A stretch of 64,000 nt of DNA from Lyophyllum atratum (Eukaryota > Basidiomycota > Agaricomycetes > Agaricales > Lyophyllaceae): positions 801,188 to 865,187 of the forward strand of contig JACGCN010000023.1 in NCBI GenBank assembly GCA_014905825.1, in the 5' to 3' direction. Position numbers and translations under genes: made by a program. Positions 12,161 to 22,715 of this stretch are shown here, in pieces. The notes under the pieces were generated by a model that saw nothing but the letters and a program-made list of their open reading frames with translations, was not told where the DNA came from and ran no database searches. Each line of letters opens with the position of its first letter. The first letter of the stretch is position 1.

Positions 12161-13041
12161 CTGCAGGACGATCCTACAAGATGAGCGGGGGTGGGCAGCT
12201 CGAGCGGTCTGTCAGAAGTCATGGCGTGGAAAACCACCACCCTTGGAAGAAGTGCCTGACATAACATTTCGGGCATTCTGAGGCCAAGTAGGCGCTATAA
12301 GTATAGCAACTTGATCGAGAACCCATTAAGGCTACAATTATGTAGCGAGAAACGTTGCCTGGCCAGAGGAGGAAGTGAACGGCGTTGGAGGCTCTGGACA
12401 TGTGATTGCCACTGGTTGAATTGTCCGACTCCCATCACATATGTTACCGCCTGACCAACTATGAAGGAGCGCCGCATGGGAAATGGAAGAAGACGAACCT
12501 CGAGAATCCATGCAACTCATGTGCACGCGAGAATTAGACGAGAATACGGAGGAATAAGGCCGCTCATCGTCATCATACTTCGTCCACCGAGGAGGCTCTG
12601 ATTTCGGGTCCCGGGATCAATTGCTTAAATTTCGTTGGGAAAGAAGCTGCCGAGGAGCGGCTCTGAAGATAAGCTTGGGAGAGAATAACGCGTATTTCTC
12701 CTCTAGAGGACTCGTACCAGCAATCGGGATGTCAATGGTGATGCATGATGAATTTCAGCCAAACCACAGCTTAAGAAGAAAGAAGGACGTCCCTCGTTAT
12801 TTGGCGATGCCATCTCGATCAAATACTAGAAGAAGGCTTGGCAACCGCATGGATATCCACAACGACGAAGACGGCAGCATGGATTCCGTGCTCGACCACC
12901 ACGGTTACCTTGCCTTCGGTCGCCTCCAATGATGACTTCCATCATTCGGGATAATAGGCTCCACTCTTTCTACTGAGACCTTAAAAAGCATGTCAGAATG
13001 CAAGGTTCTAGTGTCAAGGGTTTCGGCCATCTAGCCCTCAG
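12161..13041. promoter_or_regulatory. Shared upstream region of the divergent PLC-like pair
   Basis: About 880 bp separates the two ATGs. It should contain both promoters. I see no clear TATA box pair or repeated operator. A plus-strand open frame at 12621-12932 has no recognisable features. Confidence 0.4.
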
Positions 13042-14445
13042 ATGCATCTCAAGCTCACCTTGCTCTCTACCGTTCTTCTTTCGTCCTCAGCGTTTGGGAC
13101 ATGGATACCATGGCTCAACGTGAAACGGTGAAGTCCCCTGCCTATTGTCCATGGCCACCTATCTGACATTGGGGACATCTAATTAGGGCAAGTGTCTGTA
13201 ATGGTCACGCAGAATTATGCGGCCGTTCATACGGGAACGTTACATACCTCGGCGCACATAACTCCTTTGCCTCGAGCTCCAATCCTTTCGCGCGTACGAG
13301 TTATTGATAGCTTACTTGAGAACAGGCTTGCTGATCGGGTGCTTTGTTCATCAGTCGCCAGAACGCAAGAAGTTGACGTTGCTGCACAGTTGAAACTTGG
13401 AGCAAGGATGCTGCAAGGGCAAGGCCATATGTACCACTTTCCACGCGCCTTTTTTCGCTGGCAACTCATATCATCCTTATCTTCGCAGGAAAGACGGCAA
13501 GCTACATTTCTGTCACACCAGTAAGTTTCTTCAAAGTCCGCGGCTCTCGAGACTCGTATCTGACGAATATCCTAGCTTGTGTAAGCATCATAACGAACAA
13601 GTAGGACAAGTCGTCGCACTGACCACCCGACATCCGGATAGGGTCTCTTCGACGGCGGCACCGTCGAGGATTATCTCAAGAGAGTCAAGACCTTCCTCGA
13701 TGCGAACCCGAATGAAGTCCTCACGTTCATTTTTACGAACCCGGAGGGAGCGTCAGTTCCAGATGTCTGGAAACCTGCGTTTGATAACTCAGGTACGTGG
13801 CTCATCCACGCTCGAAATTATGTTGCTCCAACGTAACACCGGTAGGTATCACTCCACTCGCCTATGTCCCTCCTTCGCGTCCTGTCAAGCGTAACGATTG
13901 GCCCACCCTCGGACAGCTGATCGGTCAAGGAAAACGGGTGGTCGTCTTCCTCGACGCTGGTGCAGATGGAAGTGCCGGAGGCGTCGTCGATTTTATACTC
14001 CCGCAATTCCAAATGGTATAATCCCTTCTATCATCTCCCGTCAACCTCATCATTGCTTACACCCCTTCAGATCTGGGAAGACCCTTTCAGCCCAACGGAC
14101 AAGAACTTCCCTTGCCGTGTCGATCGTATCAATGGACCGCTATCCACCGATGAGCACGAGAACTTGATCAACCACAACCTCAACACTAACATCATCCCAA
14201 TCGGCGACGGCGTCCTCATCAGCGATCGGGCTAACGCGGCCAGTACTAACAGCCTCGATACGTACGTTTGAGCTGCTTCCCATCTATCACGCGACATGGC
14301 AACTGATCTTCGATATCATAGGATTCTGGCCCATGCCAACGGCTGCGCGTCTTTTGCCAGCGGCCGCGCGCCTAACTTCGTGCTCCTTGATTGGGTAAAC
14401 GTCGGCGAGGGGCCTGCAGCTGTCGACCGTCTGAACGGGTTTTGA
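13042..14445 (+). CDS. Secreted PLC-like phosphodiesterase, paralogue B
   Basis: Starts at ATG 13042 with a signal peptide (MHLKLTLLSTVLLSSSAFG) and ends at TGA 14443-14445. Exons: 13042-13127, 13187-13293, 13355-13430, 13489-13520, the microexon 13576-13580, then 13642 onward with three further introns. It matches paralogue A block by block: GAHNSF (catalytic His), LARTQEVDVAAQL, KDGKLHFCHT, GLFDGGTVEDYLKRVKTF, NPNEVLTFIFTNPEG, GKRVVVFLDAGADGSAGG, RVDRINGPL and NGCASFASGRAPNFVLLDW. Intron positions are shared with A, so the two arose by duplication of an already intron-split gene. Family as for A: a PI-PLC X-like barrel, secreted, substrate unknown. No breaks seen. Confidence 0.86.
13576..13580 (+). 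other. 5-nt microexon of PLC-like paralogue B
   Basis: CTTGT lies between CCTAG and GTAAGC. With flanking introns of 55 nt (13521-13575) and 61 nt (13581-13641) it joins FCHT to GLFDGG through Thr-Cys. Skipping it breaks the frame. The conserved Cys before the FDGG motif in both paralogues comes from this exon. Confidence 0.77.
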
Positions 14446-14804
14446 TAGAAACCTTGCGTATATCAGTGGCCTTCATGCACTTCACTTATACCCTGCCACG
14501 GAGCGGCAATGAATAAACACATTTGGACCGCCTTTCACGACCGTCTCGACTCTCAAAGCTGGATGTTATGAAAGCCTGAAGCGCTCGCTCTGTGGTCAAA
14601 GCGCCTGACGCTTAATCTTGTTTGAATTCGTCCTTACCTGAGATGAACAGTGCTGAGTGACTTTCTGTTTGATGCGATGGGAGCGAAGCTCTGCAGATAG
14701 ACCTGTAGAGTTGGCGGGGACGGCCACCCGCCCTGCTTCGAGCACCAGTCCATACAATTAGAATACATCAACAAAGATAACCACCGAAAGAAAAGAACAG
14801 TACA
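14446..14804. other. Convergent intergenic region
   Basis: Lies between the stops of PLC-like paralogue B and the minus-strand membrane protein. Nothing recognisable apart from presumed 3' UTRs. Confidence 0.5.
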
Positions 14805-15960
14805 TCAATGTCGATGCCAGTGATCACTTGGTTTTAGGCTATCGTTAATCAGGACCTTCGTCATGACCTTCGCGCTCGCGCGCAGCTTCCCTTCCTCCAC
14901 ATCTTCCCCAGCCTCATCGAACGAGACCCCCAGGCCTCTCGCCACACCTCGGACACTCGTACTCGAGCTCTGCTCTCCATCCCTCCCCTCTCCATCTCCC
15001 CTTATCCACGCTCCTACCCTGGCTTCCTCTTCCCACCAGGCACTCGCGCGTTCACGGAGTTCAGGCACGCGCATCGTAGCGGCATGAGCGTACTTGACGA
15101 AGTGCAGGACCGGCAGGAAGTGTGCCATCGTCTGGTGTGTTTGCATCAGGAGGGCTGTAGTGTCGACATTTGGTGGTGGGGCGGGGCCGGAAATGAAGGG
15201 TATCCGGAAAGAGGGAACGAAGTGTATGAGAAGCGGCAGAATGATGAAGATGGTGTGGCGAATATACAAAAGGATATCATGCCACTGTGTTGTGCCACTG
15301 TTGAGCCTTCTCCAGTTGTATAAAGTATAACATGACGTACCCAGATCATGACCGGTTGGTTACTTCCCCTCAGTGGGATTTTTATTTCAACAGTTGCAAG
15401 TGTGTAAAATTCCAACAGTGCCATTAGGAAAAGTGCGGTGACGGCTATCTTGCGTCGGCGAGTTGTAATGAGCTTGTTGAAAGTGCATGTTATAGTCGAT
15501 CGACGCGTCGGAGAAGTAGGAAGCTCACCCCAACAAAGGCGACCTCACGTATGTACGACATTACTGCACGTGGCAAGGCATAAACTGCGAAGTCCTCGAA
15601 TGAATGGCAATAGGTGCATGTTGCAAGCACATTGTGGCCGAAACGCGGGTAAAGCGTGCGGACATCGAACGAAGCTAGGCGTCGCAGAAGTCCGTCAAGC
15701 TCTGGATTGAGCTCTGGAGTATCAGACTGCCTTATAAGGAGGGCGCGTATGGCGTCGGTTGGAGTATTGAGAGGAATTTGAAAAGCCCTGAAGATGTTGG
15801 GGGGCGAACGGAGTAGCAGTGTATGGAGCCCTGCCAATGAATGGACTAGGAGAAGCAGTGATACCACCGTTGACCATGAAAGAGACGAGCGGCGCAGCGA
15901 GTATGCCCATGGTAGCCCTATTGCCAACGCGGTGGCTAAGAACGTCGTAGCGGTCGACAT
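14805..15960 (-). CDS. Conserved fungal multi-span membrane protein of unknown function
   Basis: Three exons: ATG 15960 to a donor near 15526, a middle exon (about 15465-15341) and a last exon to TAG at 14805; about 330 aa. Helices: TFLATALAIGLPWAYSL, LSWSTVVSLLLLVHSLAGL, a helix RKIAVTALFLMALLEFYTLA, and TIFIILPLLIHFVPSF. Between helices 2 and 3 lies a conserved block with FQIPLNTPTDAIRALL, LYPRFGHNVL, TYCHSFEDFAVYALPR. The C-terminal part contains MRVPELRERASAWWEEE, then an acidic low-complexity tail. I recognise this architecture as a single-copy protein found across asco- and basidiomycetes, but know no function for it. The Cys pair in TCTYC could be structural. Both introns have GT-AG ends and the frame is clean. 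Confidence 0.75.
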
Positions 15961-16400
15961 CCGTTGATTTATTCTTGTTTGGTCAACTTGAACATCAAGC
16001 CAACGTCTTTCTGTTCACCACCACATCAACCTCGCAACAGGCCTCGCAATCTAGTTATTGGAGGACTTACATAGCCATCTCGGAGCCTCATCCTGACGGA
16101 TCCAATGGAATAAGGCTGCTGACTCAATTACTCGTGTCAAGTTCTCGACCTCACCCTATGCGACCAAAAATTTCCTCAAATATCTTTGCCTCGATCACGT
16201 TCTTCTGGCGAAAATATACCTTCAAATCCATATCATAGTGAACTCGATAGTCGATCTGTAGCGAAGCCGCACAGGAAACCAAAGTACGAATGCGCGGTCG
16301 CTGTCCAGGAAATAATGGTCAGATTTTATATACATGTACATTGAAGGCAATTGGGTAGGTATAGATGGCGCCTTATATTCCAGATGTCACTCATTAAAGC
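15961..16400. other. Intergenic region upstream of the membrane protein
   Basis: 440 bp between the start of the minus-strand membrane protein and the stop of the minus-strand C2H2 gene. No supported gene; presumably promoter plus the 3' UTR of the C2H2 gene. Confidence 0.5.
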
Positions 16401-17795
16401 CTAATTTCTGATACCGAAGAAGCCCCGGCTGCCCCTCCATCCAGATGATGGCGCAGGCGGTAGCACCACGCGTGTCTCCGCTAGCGATCTCGAGGAGATG
16501 ACGTTCTGCAAATACCTAAAGTTAAAACATATGGCGTATACAAATCAAACGTTCGAAGCTTACCGGAATCGCCGCCCACCGTGCCCTGAGGAGAGGATCA
16601 TCAAGTCGCGTTCTCCCAAACGCAGTGCTGAGTGCCTAAACAGTCCACATAACTCAAGTCTCAACAAATCGAGGTGCGTGAATACTAAGAAAATGTACTT
16701 ACCGGTACGGAGTCGGTCGGCGAAGCGCCGGAATGGACAACCAATCTGAGATTACGCGAAGAAATCCGAGGTGGCGCAACCGTGACTGACACCGTGCCCG
16801 CTACCTTATCGGCACCTTCTTCGTTACGCGCAGCTGCTTTTGCGGAGTCCACATCTACCGGTACATTGACTTGGGAAGCTTGGGCGGCGGCAGTGTCGAT
16901 GTGACCTCGTCCTTCGATGTGCTAAGTCACAGGAGCCCCGCAGCGTTAGGAACGTGAAGTCGGATTGATACGGGAGTTGGTACTTACCGCATCATATTCA
17001 TTGCGGTCTTTGAAGATGCGTTGACACAATTTACACTCAGGGTGCGCCTTTGGATCAGACTCGTGCTATTCAGCGCGAAATTTAGAGGCTTTGGTATCTG
17101 AGATCCGTAATCAATAGCACTTACGTGGGTGAGCTCCGACGAGTCCTTGAAGCCTGCGCCACAGATGAGGCATACCGGGTGTTTCCCTGATTTTCGGTAG
17201 TGGTCGGCCAGCGCATCTTCGTAAACGAGCATACCGGCGCAAGCGACGCAATTGACTTTCGGGTGCTCCTTGTCGTGATGCTGCCAGTGCCACATTAGAG
17301 AAATAGTTATGAAGACTTTTGAACACAGAAGTCGTAATGAAAAGGAGCGATAGACTTACCTTGTCACGTTCCTCGAGGTTGATGAATCCCTTACCGCACT
17401 TAACGCAGTTCGGATGGACGTTGGAGCCTCGGTAATGGTCCTCGAGAGCGAATTGCGCCTTGAAGTCGCGCTGACATTGGTTGCAAGGATAGATGGGCGG
17501 GTGTTTTTTCCCTGTATGCTAAGTTTTCGAAAAAAAAAAAAGACATCAGCTGGACCACATAGAAATATAGCCAAGGAAAAAACAAAAGGCAAAGCAACAA
17601 GACTGAAAAAGTCACGAACGAGACAAGCGTAAAAATCAGAAACTGGTAGCTACGAACCTCGGCCTTGGCAATCTCACTAATAAACCGCTTATTACACGGG
17701 ATGCAGGTGGGATGGTCGTCGCCACTCGTGGCAAGATGCTGGCGTAGGGCCTGGCCGTCGCGAAACGGCCGGTTGCACGCGAGACACATAGGCAT
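16401..17795 (-). CDS. C2H2 zinc-finger-type protein, Agaricomycete style
   Basis: ATG 17795 opens MPMCLACNRPFRDGQALRQH, a first Cys2 finger. Further fingers follow: CIPCNKRF, CNQCQRDFKAQFALEDHYRG, CVKCGKGFINLEERDKH, CVACAGMLVYEDALADHYRK, CLICGAGFKDSSELTHH and CKLCQRIFKDRNEYDAH. Exon joins fall between fingers. The C-terminal region is Ala/Val/Ser-rich and disordered, spliced through exons reading ALSTAFGRTRLDDPLLRARW and then NVISSRSLAETRVVLPP, to TAG at 16401-16403. Such irregular tandem C2H2 proteins are common in Agaricomycetes; nucleic-acid or protein binding is assumed, not shown. An upstream ATG at 17919 opens a different frame (45 codons and more), which could be an upstream ORF or a missed 5' exon. 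About 330-350 aa. Confidence 0.75.
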
Positions 17796-19507
17796 GGATG
17801 TCAGAAGTAGGGGTGGTGTCGGGAGAGTTTAGTAGCGTCTCTGCACTCGAGCAGTGTCCGTAGCCGTTTATATCAGTATTTTGCGAATCCGTGACCGGGA
17901 CCAGTATCGCGGTAGACATGTCGTGAAGTTATGGAGCCAGCATCCCGGAAACTGGAAGATCCAAACACGGCACCGCGATCACCTCGAGTCCCAGACCGAA
18001 ATTTAAGGCTCATTCGGGGTCTTAAGATTTTGGGAACGTCGAGGAACGGGCGCTCCGTCGTGGAGTATGTTAGGGTCGCTGAGGGGAAGAAAATTAGGCA
18101 TTCAAATAATTCATGACGTACCACGTGGGTTTCAGGTCCCGCGATTATCATTTATCGCGATTTCAAGGTCTGTAAACTCGCTTCTACTACTTGAGGAAAC
18201 GCCGTCGCCTACGGAGTGTAGAACACGTGTCTTCTAGAGATACCTGAGGATAACCAGTCACCCAGATAAATGCCCGTGACGAACATTTTCCGAGTACACC
18301 GAAGGGACAAGCAAAGGGTTCGAGTTAGGGAGATCGTGGAACTTCGTTTTCGGTGACAGCCCCTCGTGCATCACATCGCGCACAGGCATGGCAGAACAGT
18401 TGAACCGTCCTTGGGCAAGCCAAAAGAATATGGGGTATCTCAATATAGCAACGTGTCTCTGCGTTGTTGCCTCGTTTTCGCAGGGATGCGTTCGTAAACG
18501 CCGTCGAGACGGAGACACTTTCGAGAAATTTCGCCGGGAGATACCTTTACGCACGAGTCTCTGCCTGATCGCAACCTAAATGACGTCATGTAACCAGACA
18601 TACGGGGCCTTTACGAGCTTTACGGGGAACACACTGCTCGACGAAGGATGCCGCCTACCATTGGAAGACAGAAGAAAAAATCATGGGCGCGATGATACGT
18701 CATATCTGAGATAACAAGTCAAGGCGAGCAGACTCAAGGAAGAACGATTTTCCTGGCGATTAGCCATCTGGACTTGATGATATATGCAGGAATGCGCGCA
18801 GATTTCCGTCAGTCGCTATATCCTCATGCGTCACAATTGATACGTCCATAAGCTCGGCACTGCCGAGTACAGCGGTATTCCTCCCTGAGTCCCCACTCGA
18901 CAAGTACCAGCGGTTCAAGTCCAAGTGAGCCATTGGCAGAGTGTATTTGGTTGATCAGCAACGCGTCATGGCCCGAGCTTAAAGTCCAAGTGAGCCATTG
19001 GCAGAATGTATTGGGTGGATCAGCAACGCGCCATGGCGGCGTTGGATCACACCTACCGAAGACTGAGGGGATAGATATCCAATAGTATGTAGTAGAGACA
19101 GTTTTACAAAAGCAAGCCAAATGAAGTGTCAACGAGACGAGGGAAATACAAAGGCTCCCGAGCCTCAATCCTACGATGGATGGGTAGCATTACAGCCAAT
19201 GAAAATATGCAGATGCAGGTGCAGGTGCGGGTGATATCGAAGTGAGTATAAACATGCGTCGATGGTATACGTCCCTATATGCAAAGAAGAGGAGTGGGTA
19301 AGTAATTCGTCAGAACAAAGACATGAGACGTGAACGTCGGGTAGCTAGGGGGTGGTGAGTACACAACAACAGACCCGTAGGCTGAGGTATAAAAAAAGCA
19401 GTAAGCGATAAACGGACGCAAAAACGACAAGGAGAACATATGCAAGATCAGAAGAAAACAGAACCATACGAAAGTCAAGGTCCCCACACCCAACCCCCTC
19501 CCCAACA
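17796..19507. other. Gene-poor interval upstream of the C2H2 gene
   Basis: 1.7 kb with scattered short open frames and no motifs. It should contain the C2H2 promoter and, at its right end, the 3' UTR of the mucin-like gene. A 56-bp direct repeat at 18917-19037 is listed separately. Confidence 0.5.
18917..19037. repeat. Direct repeat, two 56-bp copies with 65-bp period
   Basis: Copies at 18917-18972 and 18982-19037 both run from AAGTCCAAGTGAGCCATTGG to GCAACGCG-CATGGC. They differ at four positions by my count and are separated by 9 bp. No coding frame is conserved across them. Confidence 0.85.
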
Positions 19508-21286
19508 TCACTGAGCCACCGGCATATCAGGGATCAAATAATGCAGCTGCTTCCCCTCCACGCCCCCAGGCCCAAAGCTGCTCTTATGCGCCAACGTCCC
19601 CTGCACCTGCCCCACAATCTCCTCACTACTCGCATTCGTCGAATTTCCCTCGGATCCCTTAACCCCCTCCCTATCCCTGTCCTTGTCCCGTCCCTTCGAC
19701 TTGGACCGCGTCTTGGACTTGGACTTGGAATTCGACGCCGTGGACTTAAGACTCTCGCGCTCCGCGCGCGTGGCATAGTGTCCCTGGCCCTGCCCTTGCA
19801 CAGGGAGAACGGGCGAGTCAAAGGGGGAAAAGGAAGGGGAAGGGGAAATGGGGGACGGGGTCGGCGCGGAGGAGGAAGCGGAGCCGGCGTACGCGGGGAC
19901 GGGCTTGCGCGGGGTCTTGCGCTGGGCTGGGGGCTGGGCCTGCGAGGCGGTGGAAGGGGAGCGGGCGACGCCCACGGGAGACGTTGCGGGTGGGGTGAAG
20001 GGCGATTGTTGATGGGAGTCGACGGTGGAGTCGATTGAGGGACGGTGGGGCTTGGATTGGGTGTTGGCGGTGAGGGAGGGCCGGCGGTGCGTTTTGGCGG
20101 GGGTGGCGGCGAGCTCGGAGGCGTAGGTTGAGGAGGAGTAGGAGCGGGGGGTGGTCTTTGGGCTGCGGCCGCCGTTGGAGGCGAGTGTGGGTAAGCCTAC
20201 TTCCTCTGGTGTGCCGAATTTCTCCTCGGACGGGGATCCGTATTGCTGTGCAACGGAGCCAGCGCGTGACCGGGTGCCAGCTAGGTAGGTCTGGATGTCG
20301 TCCTGGCTTGCGCCGACGCCGCCAACGATGTGTCCAACGGATGAGGTCTGTGAGTGGTGCTTTGTCGTGTAGGCCTTTTTGGACTTCTTGGGTGTGGCGG
20401 TGAAGGCTGTGTCCTTCATTGCCATGTGGGAGTCGACTGAAGAGAGCCCGCCCCATCTACCTCCTCCTCCCCCACCTCCTCCTCCAAACCCAAAGGCGCT
20501 CTTGGACGGCGAGTGTGCGAGTGCGCCGGATGGGCTTCGGGTATGGTGGGATCGAGAGCGTTTGGGTCGACATATGAAAAAGATATAGAGACCGAGGGCA
20601 CCTAGAAGAATGACGACACCTGCGACCACGCCTCCAGCAATCGCACCCTTGTTAACCGGTGTGCTAGAAGAGCCGCCGATCGGGGTGACGGTTGCCGAAG
20701 AGCTTGTTGTGGTTGCTATGCTGGTCGTGGGGGAAGACGAAGAGGTGTCGGACGGAAGGGGAGTGGAGGTGGAAGAGGATGTACCTAAGCATGAAGTGTC
20801 GCTGCCTTGTTGGACGAAAAATGGGGAGGACCTGGTGAAGTAGGCTGCGGGAGCACTGGCAACAGCAACGACTACGTAGTTTCCCTGAGGGACGTTCACC
20901 GTCCAGTTGAAAGCGTTACTGTTTGGAGATAAGCCCGCTGCAATGAGGGCCGAGACGGAATCGCGAAGCCGCAGGCTACGGCGATTGTCCTTGGCTGCCG
21001 TGTTTATGAAGGTGTCCGTGAATGTGGGCGGATTCCGAGATGTGGTTGGGCCATTCTGCGGAACATCGGTGTTACTGACGAGGAGCGAGAGAGGCTCGTC
21101 GGGTCCTGTATACTCCCATGTAAGGATTGTTGGCGCGCAAGAGACGAGATTCCCGACGGTATGGAAGGCGAGGTTGGGCGATGGCCGCGACGGGTCCTGT
21201 CGTGCGACGAGGTGGGGAGTGGGAAGTTGGGCCACAGCTCGTCCAGTGAAGGCGAGCAGCACCAGCCAGGGCATCGTCGAGGTCAT
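19508..21286 (-). CDS. Single-span, mucin-like cell-surface protein (WSC/MID2-sensor-like architecture)
   Basis: Intronless. I take ATG 21286 (MTSTMPWLVLLAFTGRAVAQ, a signal peptide with AxA-like cleavage) rather than the in-frame ATG at 21364, which would add 26 residues before the signal. The ectodomain of about 150 aa contains LAFHTVGNLVSCAPTILTW and a late Cys (SDTSCLG), followed by a Ser/Thr mucin stalk. A transmembrane helix (AIAGGVVAGVVILLGALGLY) ends in a basic FFICRPKRSR stop-transfer. The roughly 350-aa cytoplasmic tail is Ser/Pro/Lys-rich with a poly-Gly run and Lys/Ser repeats near the end. The layout matches fungal wall-stress sensors in general form, but there is no WSC domain, so a signalling role is inference only. 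About 592 aa. Confidence 0.8.
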   Translation of the reverse strand: MTSTMPWLVLLAFTGRAVAQLPTPHLVARQDPSRPSPNLAFHTVGNLVSCAPTILTWEYTGPDEPLSLLVSNTDVPQNGPTTSRNPPTFTDTFINTAAKDNRRSLRLRDSVSALIAAGLSPNSNAFNWTVNVPQGNYVVVAVASAPAAYFTRSSPFFVQQGSDTSCLGTSSSTSTPLPSDTSSSSPTTSIATTTSSSATVTPIGGSSSTPVNKGAIAGGVVAGVVILLGALGLYIFFICRPKRSRSHHTRSPSGALAHSPSKSAFGFGGGGGGGGGRWGGLSSVDSHMAMKDTAFTATPKKSKKAYTTKHHSQTSSVGHIVGGVGASQDDIQTYLAGTRSRAGSVAQQYGSPSEEKFGTPEEVGLPTLASNGGRSPKTTPRSYSSSTYASELAATPAKTHRRPSLTANTQSKPHRPSIDSTVDSHQQSPFTPPATSPVGVARSPSTASQAQPPAQRKTPRKPVPAYAGSASSSAPTPSPISPSPSFSPFDSPVLPVQGQGQGHYATRAERESLKSTASNSKSKSKTRSKSKGRDKDRDREGVKGSEGNSTNASSEEIVGQVQGTLAHKSSFGPGGVEGKQLHYLIPDMPVAQ

Positions 21287-21429
21287 AGTAGGTGGACAGC
21301 GAGCACAATGGCGGCTGTGAGCATCACCAACTTCCACGGCCATGATCTCCACAATTATCATCATTCATAAGCCGCACATGATCTATGTCCGTACGTCGCT
21401 GTGGTCCTCCCGCCATGGCACCTAACAAC

Positions 21430-21519
21430 GGTCCAATGGTCTAGTGGTTATGATTTCTGTCTTACAGAACACTTGTTCTTCCACACAGAAGGTCTCCAGT
21501 TCGATCCTGGATTGGACCA
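21430..21519 (+). tRNA. trnV-UAC: tRNA-Val(UAC) with a 17-nt intron
   Basis: The cloverleaf folds fully. The acceptor GGTCCAA (21430-21436) pairs with TTGGACC (21512-21518), followed by discriminator A. The D-arm is GTCT...TGAT. The anticodon stem TCTGT (21456-21460) pairs with ACAGA (21485-21489). The T-arm TCCAG/CTGGA encloses TTCGATC. With the usual fungal intron site one base 3' of the anticodon, the intron is 21467-21483 and the anticodon is TAC (21463-21465), preceded by T33. A T5 run at 21521-21525 is the Pol III terminator. The isotype rests on intron placement; U33 and stem pairing support it. Confidence 0.88.
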
Positions 21520-21520
21520 C

Positions 21521-21525
21521 TTTTT
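21521..21525 (+). terminator. Pol III terminator of tRNA-Val
   Basis: TTTTT two bases after the tRNA 3' end, followed by G. Confidence 0.7.
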
Positions 21526-22070
21526 GCTTCTCATGCAATAGCATTTTGACTCCCCACCACCTAGTCCTCAACGATGGCGATGTCTTCTCTGTCCATCCAT
21601 CTCTGGGAATCTATGCCGAAGGACGCAGACTTATCCAACCATTTGGACAAAATATGCGATGAAGATCTTCGGAGCGAAAGGGACGAGAACGAAAGGGAAG
21701 ATAGGCAAGAGGAATCTGATACAGAGTTCATCTCGTACTACTAACGCCCACGTTGCGCATCTAAGTATTTTACTCAAGCAATAAAGTTGTAGATGATCGT
21801 GGGCCATAGTCGTCGTGTTTTGGTCTTGTCGACAGGAGTCTCCGAATGAGAGTACGTCCACGCATGGACGCGTAAAGGTACTGTGCCCATTGTGTGAAAT
21901 GTCTTGAAAGGACGGGGGTGCATTTAAACCCTGTCAGATACTTCTCCGTGACGTCTATATATAGTGTGACTGCACTATGTACACAAGTAGTTAATAATCG
22001 CACCGTACTTCACTTACGAATGTTCACCCATGTCGCTACGCCATCCAGTAGTGGCTACAGCTGAATTGGC

Positions 22071-22715
22071 GACCGTACACTCTACAGACGTTACGGACCC
22101 GCGCAAGCTGGTAACATTAAATAGTTGAGGTCGTCGTCGGCGAGTATAGATCTTACGAATGTGCGCACGCGCGGCAGCTGCAGGTTCCGGCGCCGACGCA
22201 CGTCAACAGGACATGAACCCCATCCTGTGCTCCGACATGACGAAACAAATAAGTAAGTCGAAAGTTCGATGGTTATAACATAGACGATCGAATCAGAAGC
22301 GGACAAATCGTCTGAAATCTCTTCGCGATCTCGGCTGACCCATACATGCACAGGCGGCAAGTCGACTGCCAGGGTGCAGCTTCACAGCCTCAAAGGACCG
22401 TGTACTCTACAAATGTCGGACCCGCGAAAGCTGGTAAAATTAAATGGTTGAGGTCGTCGACGGCGAGTAGATGTTATGGATGTGCGCACGCGCGTCAGCT
22501 GCAATTTCGGCGCCAACGCACGTCAACAGGACATGAACCCCGTCCTCTGCCCCGACATGACGAAACAACCAAGTCCAAATTTCAAGGGTTATAACTTGAA
22601 GACGCTCGAATCGGAAGGGGACAAGAACCGTCCGAAACCTGTTCGCGATCTCGGCTGCCCCGTGCATGCACGGGCGGCAAGTCAACTGCCAAAGTGCAGC
22701 TTCACACCGTCAAAG
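22071..22715. repeat. Tandem duplication, about 325 bp, two diverged copies
   Basis: Copy 1 is 22071-22395 and copy 2 is 22396-22715. They align from GACCGT through a block ending near GCAGCTTCACA. The best conserved core reads ACGTCAACAGGACATGAACC in both. Copies differ by scattered substitutions and small indels, roughly 15-20% by eye. No frame is conserved across both copies, so I do not call it coding. Confidence 0.85.

Noticed and set aside
19541..20456. Long open frames antisense to the mucin-like gene
   Set aside because: High-GC third positions of the real gene create antisense openness; no motifs, and the sense frame has a signal peptide and membrane helix.
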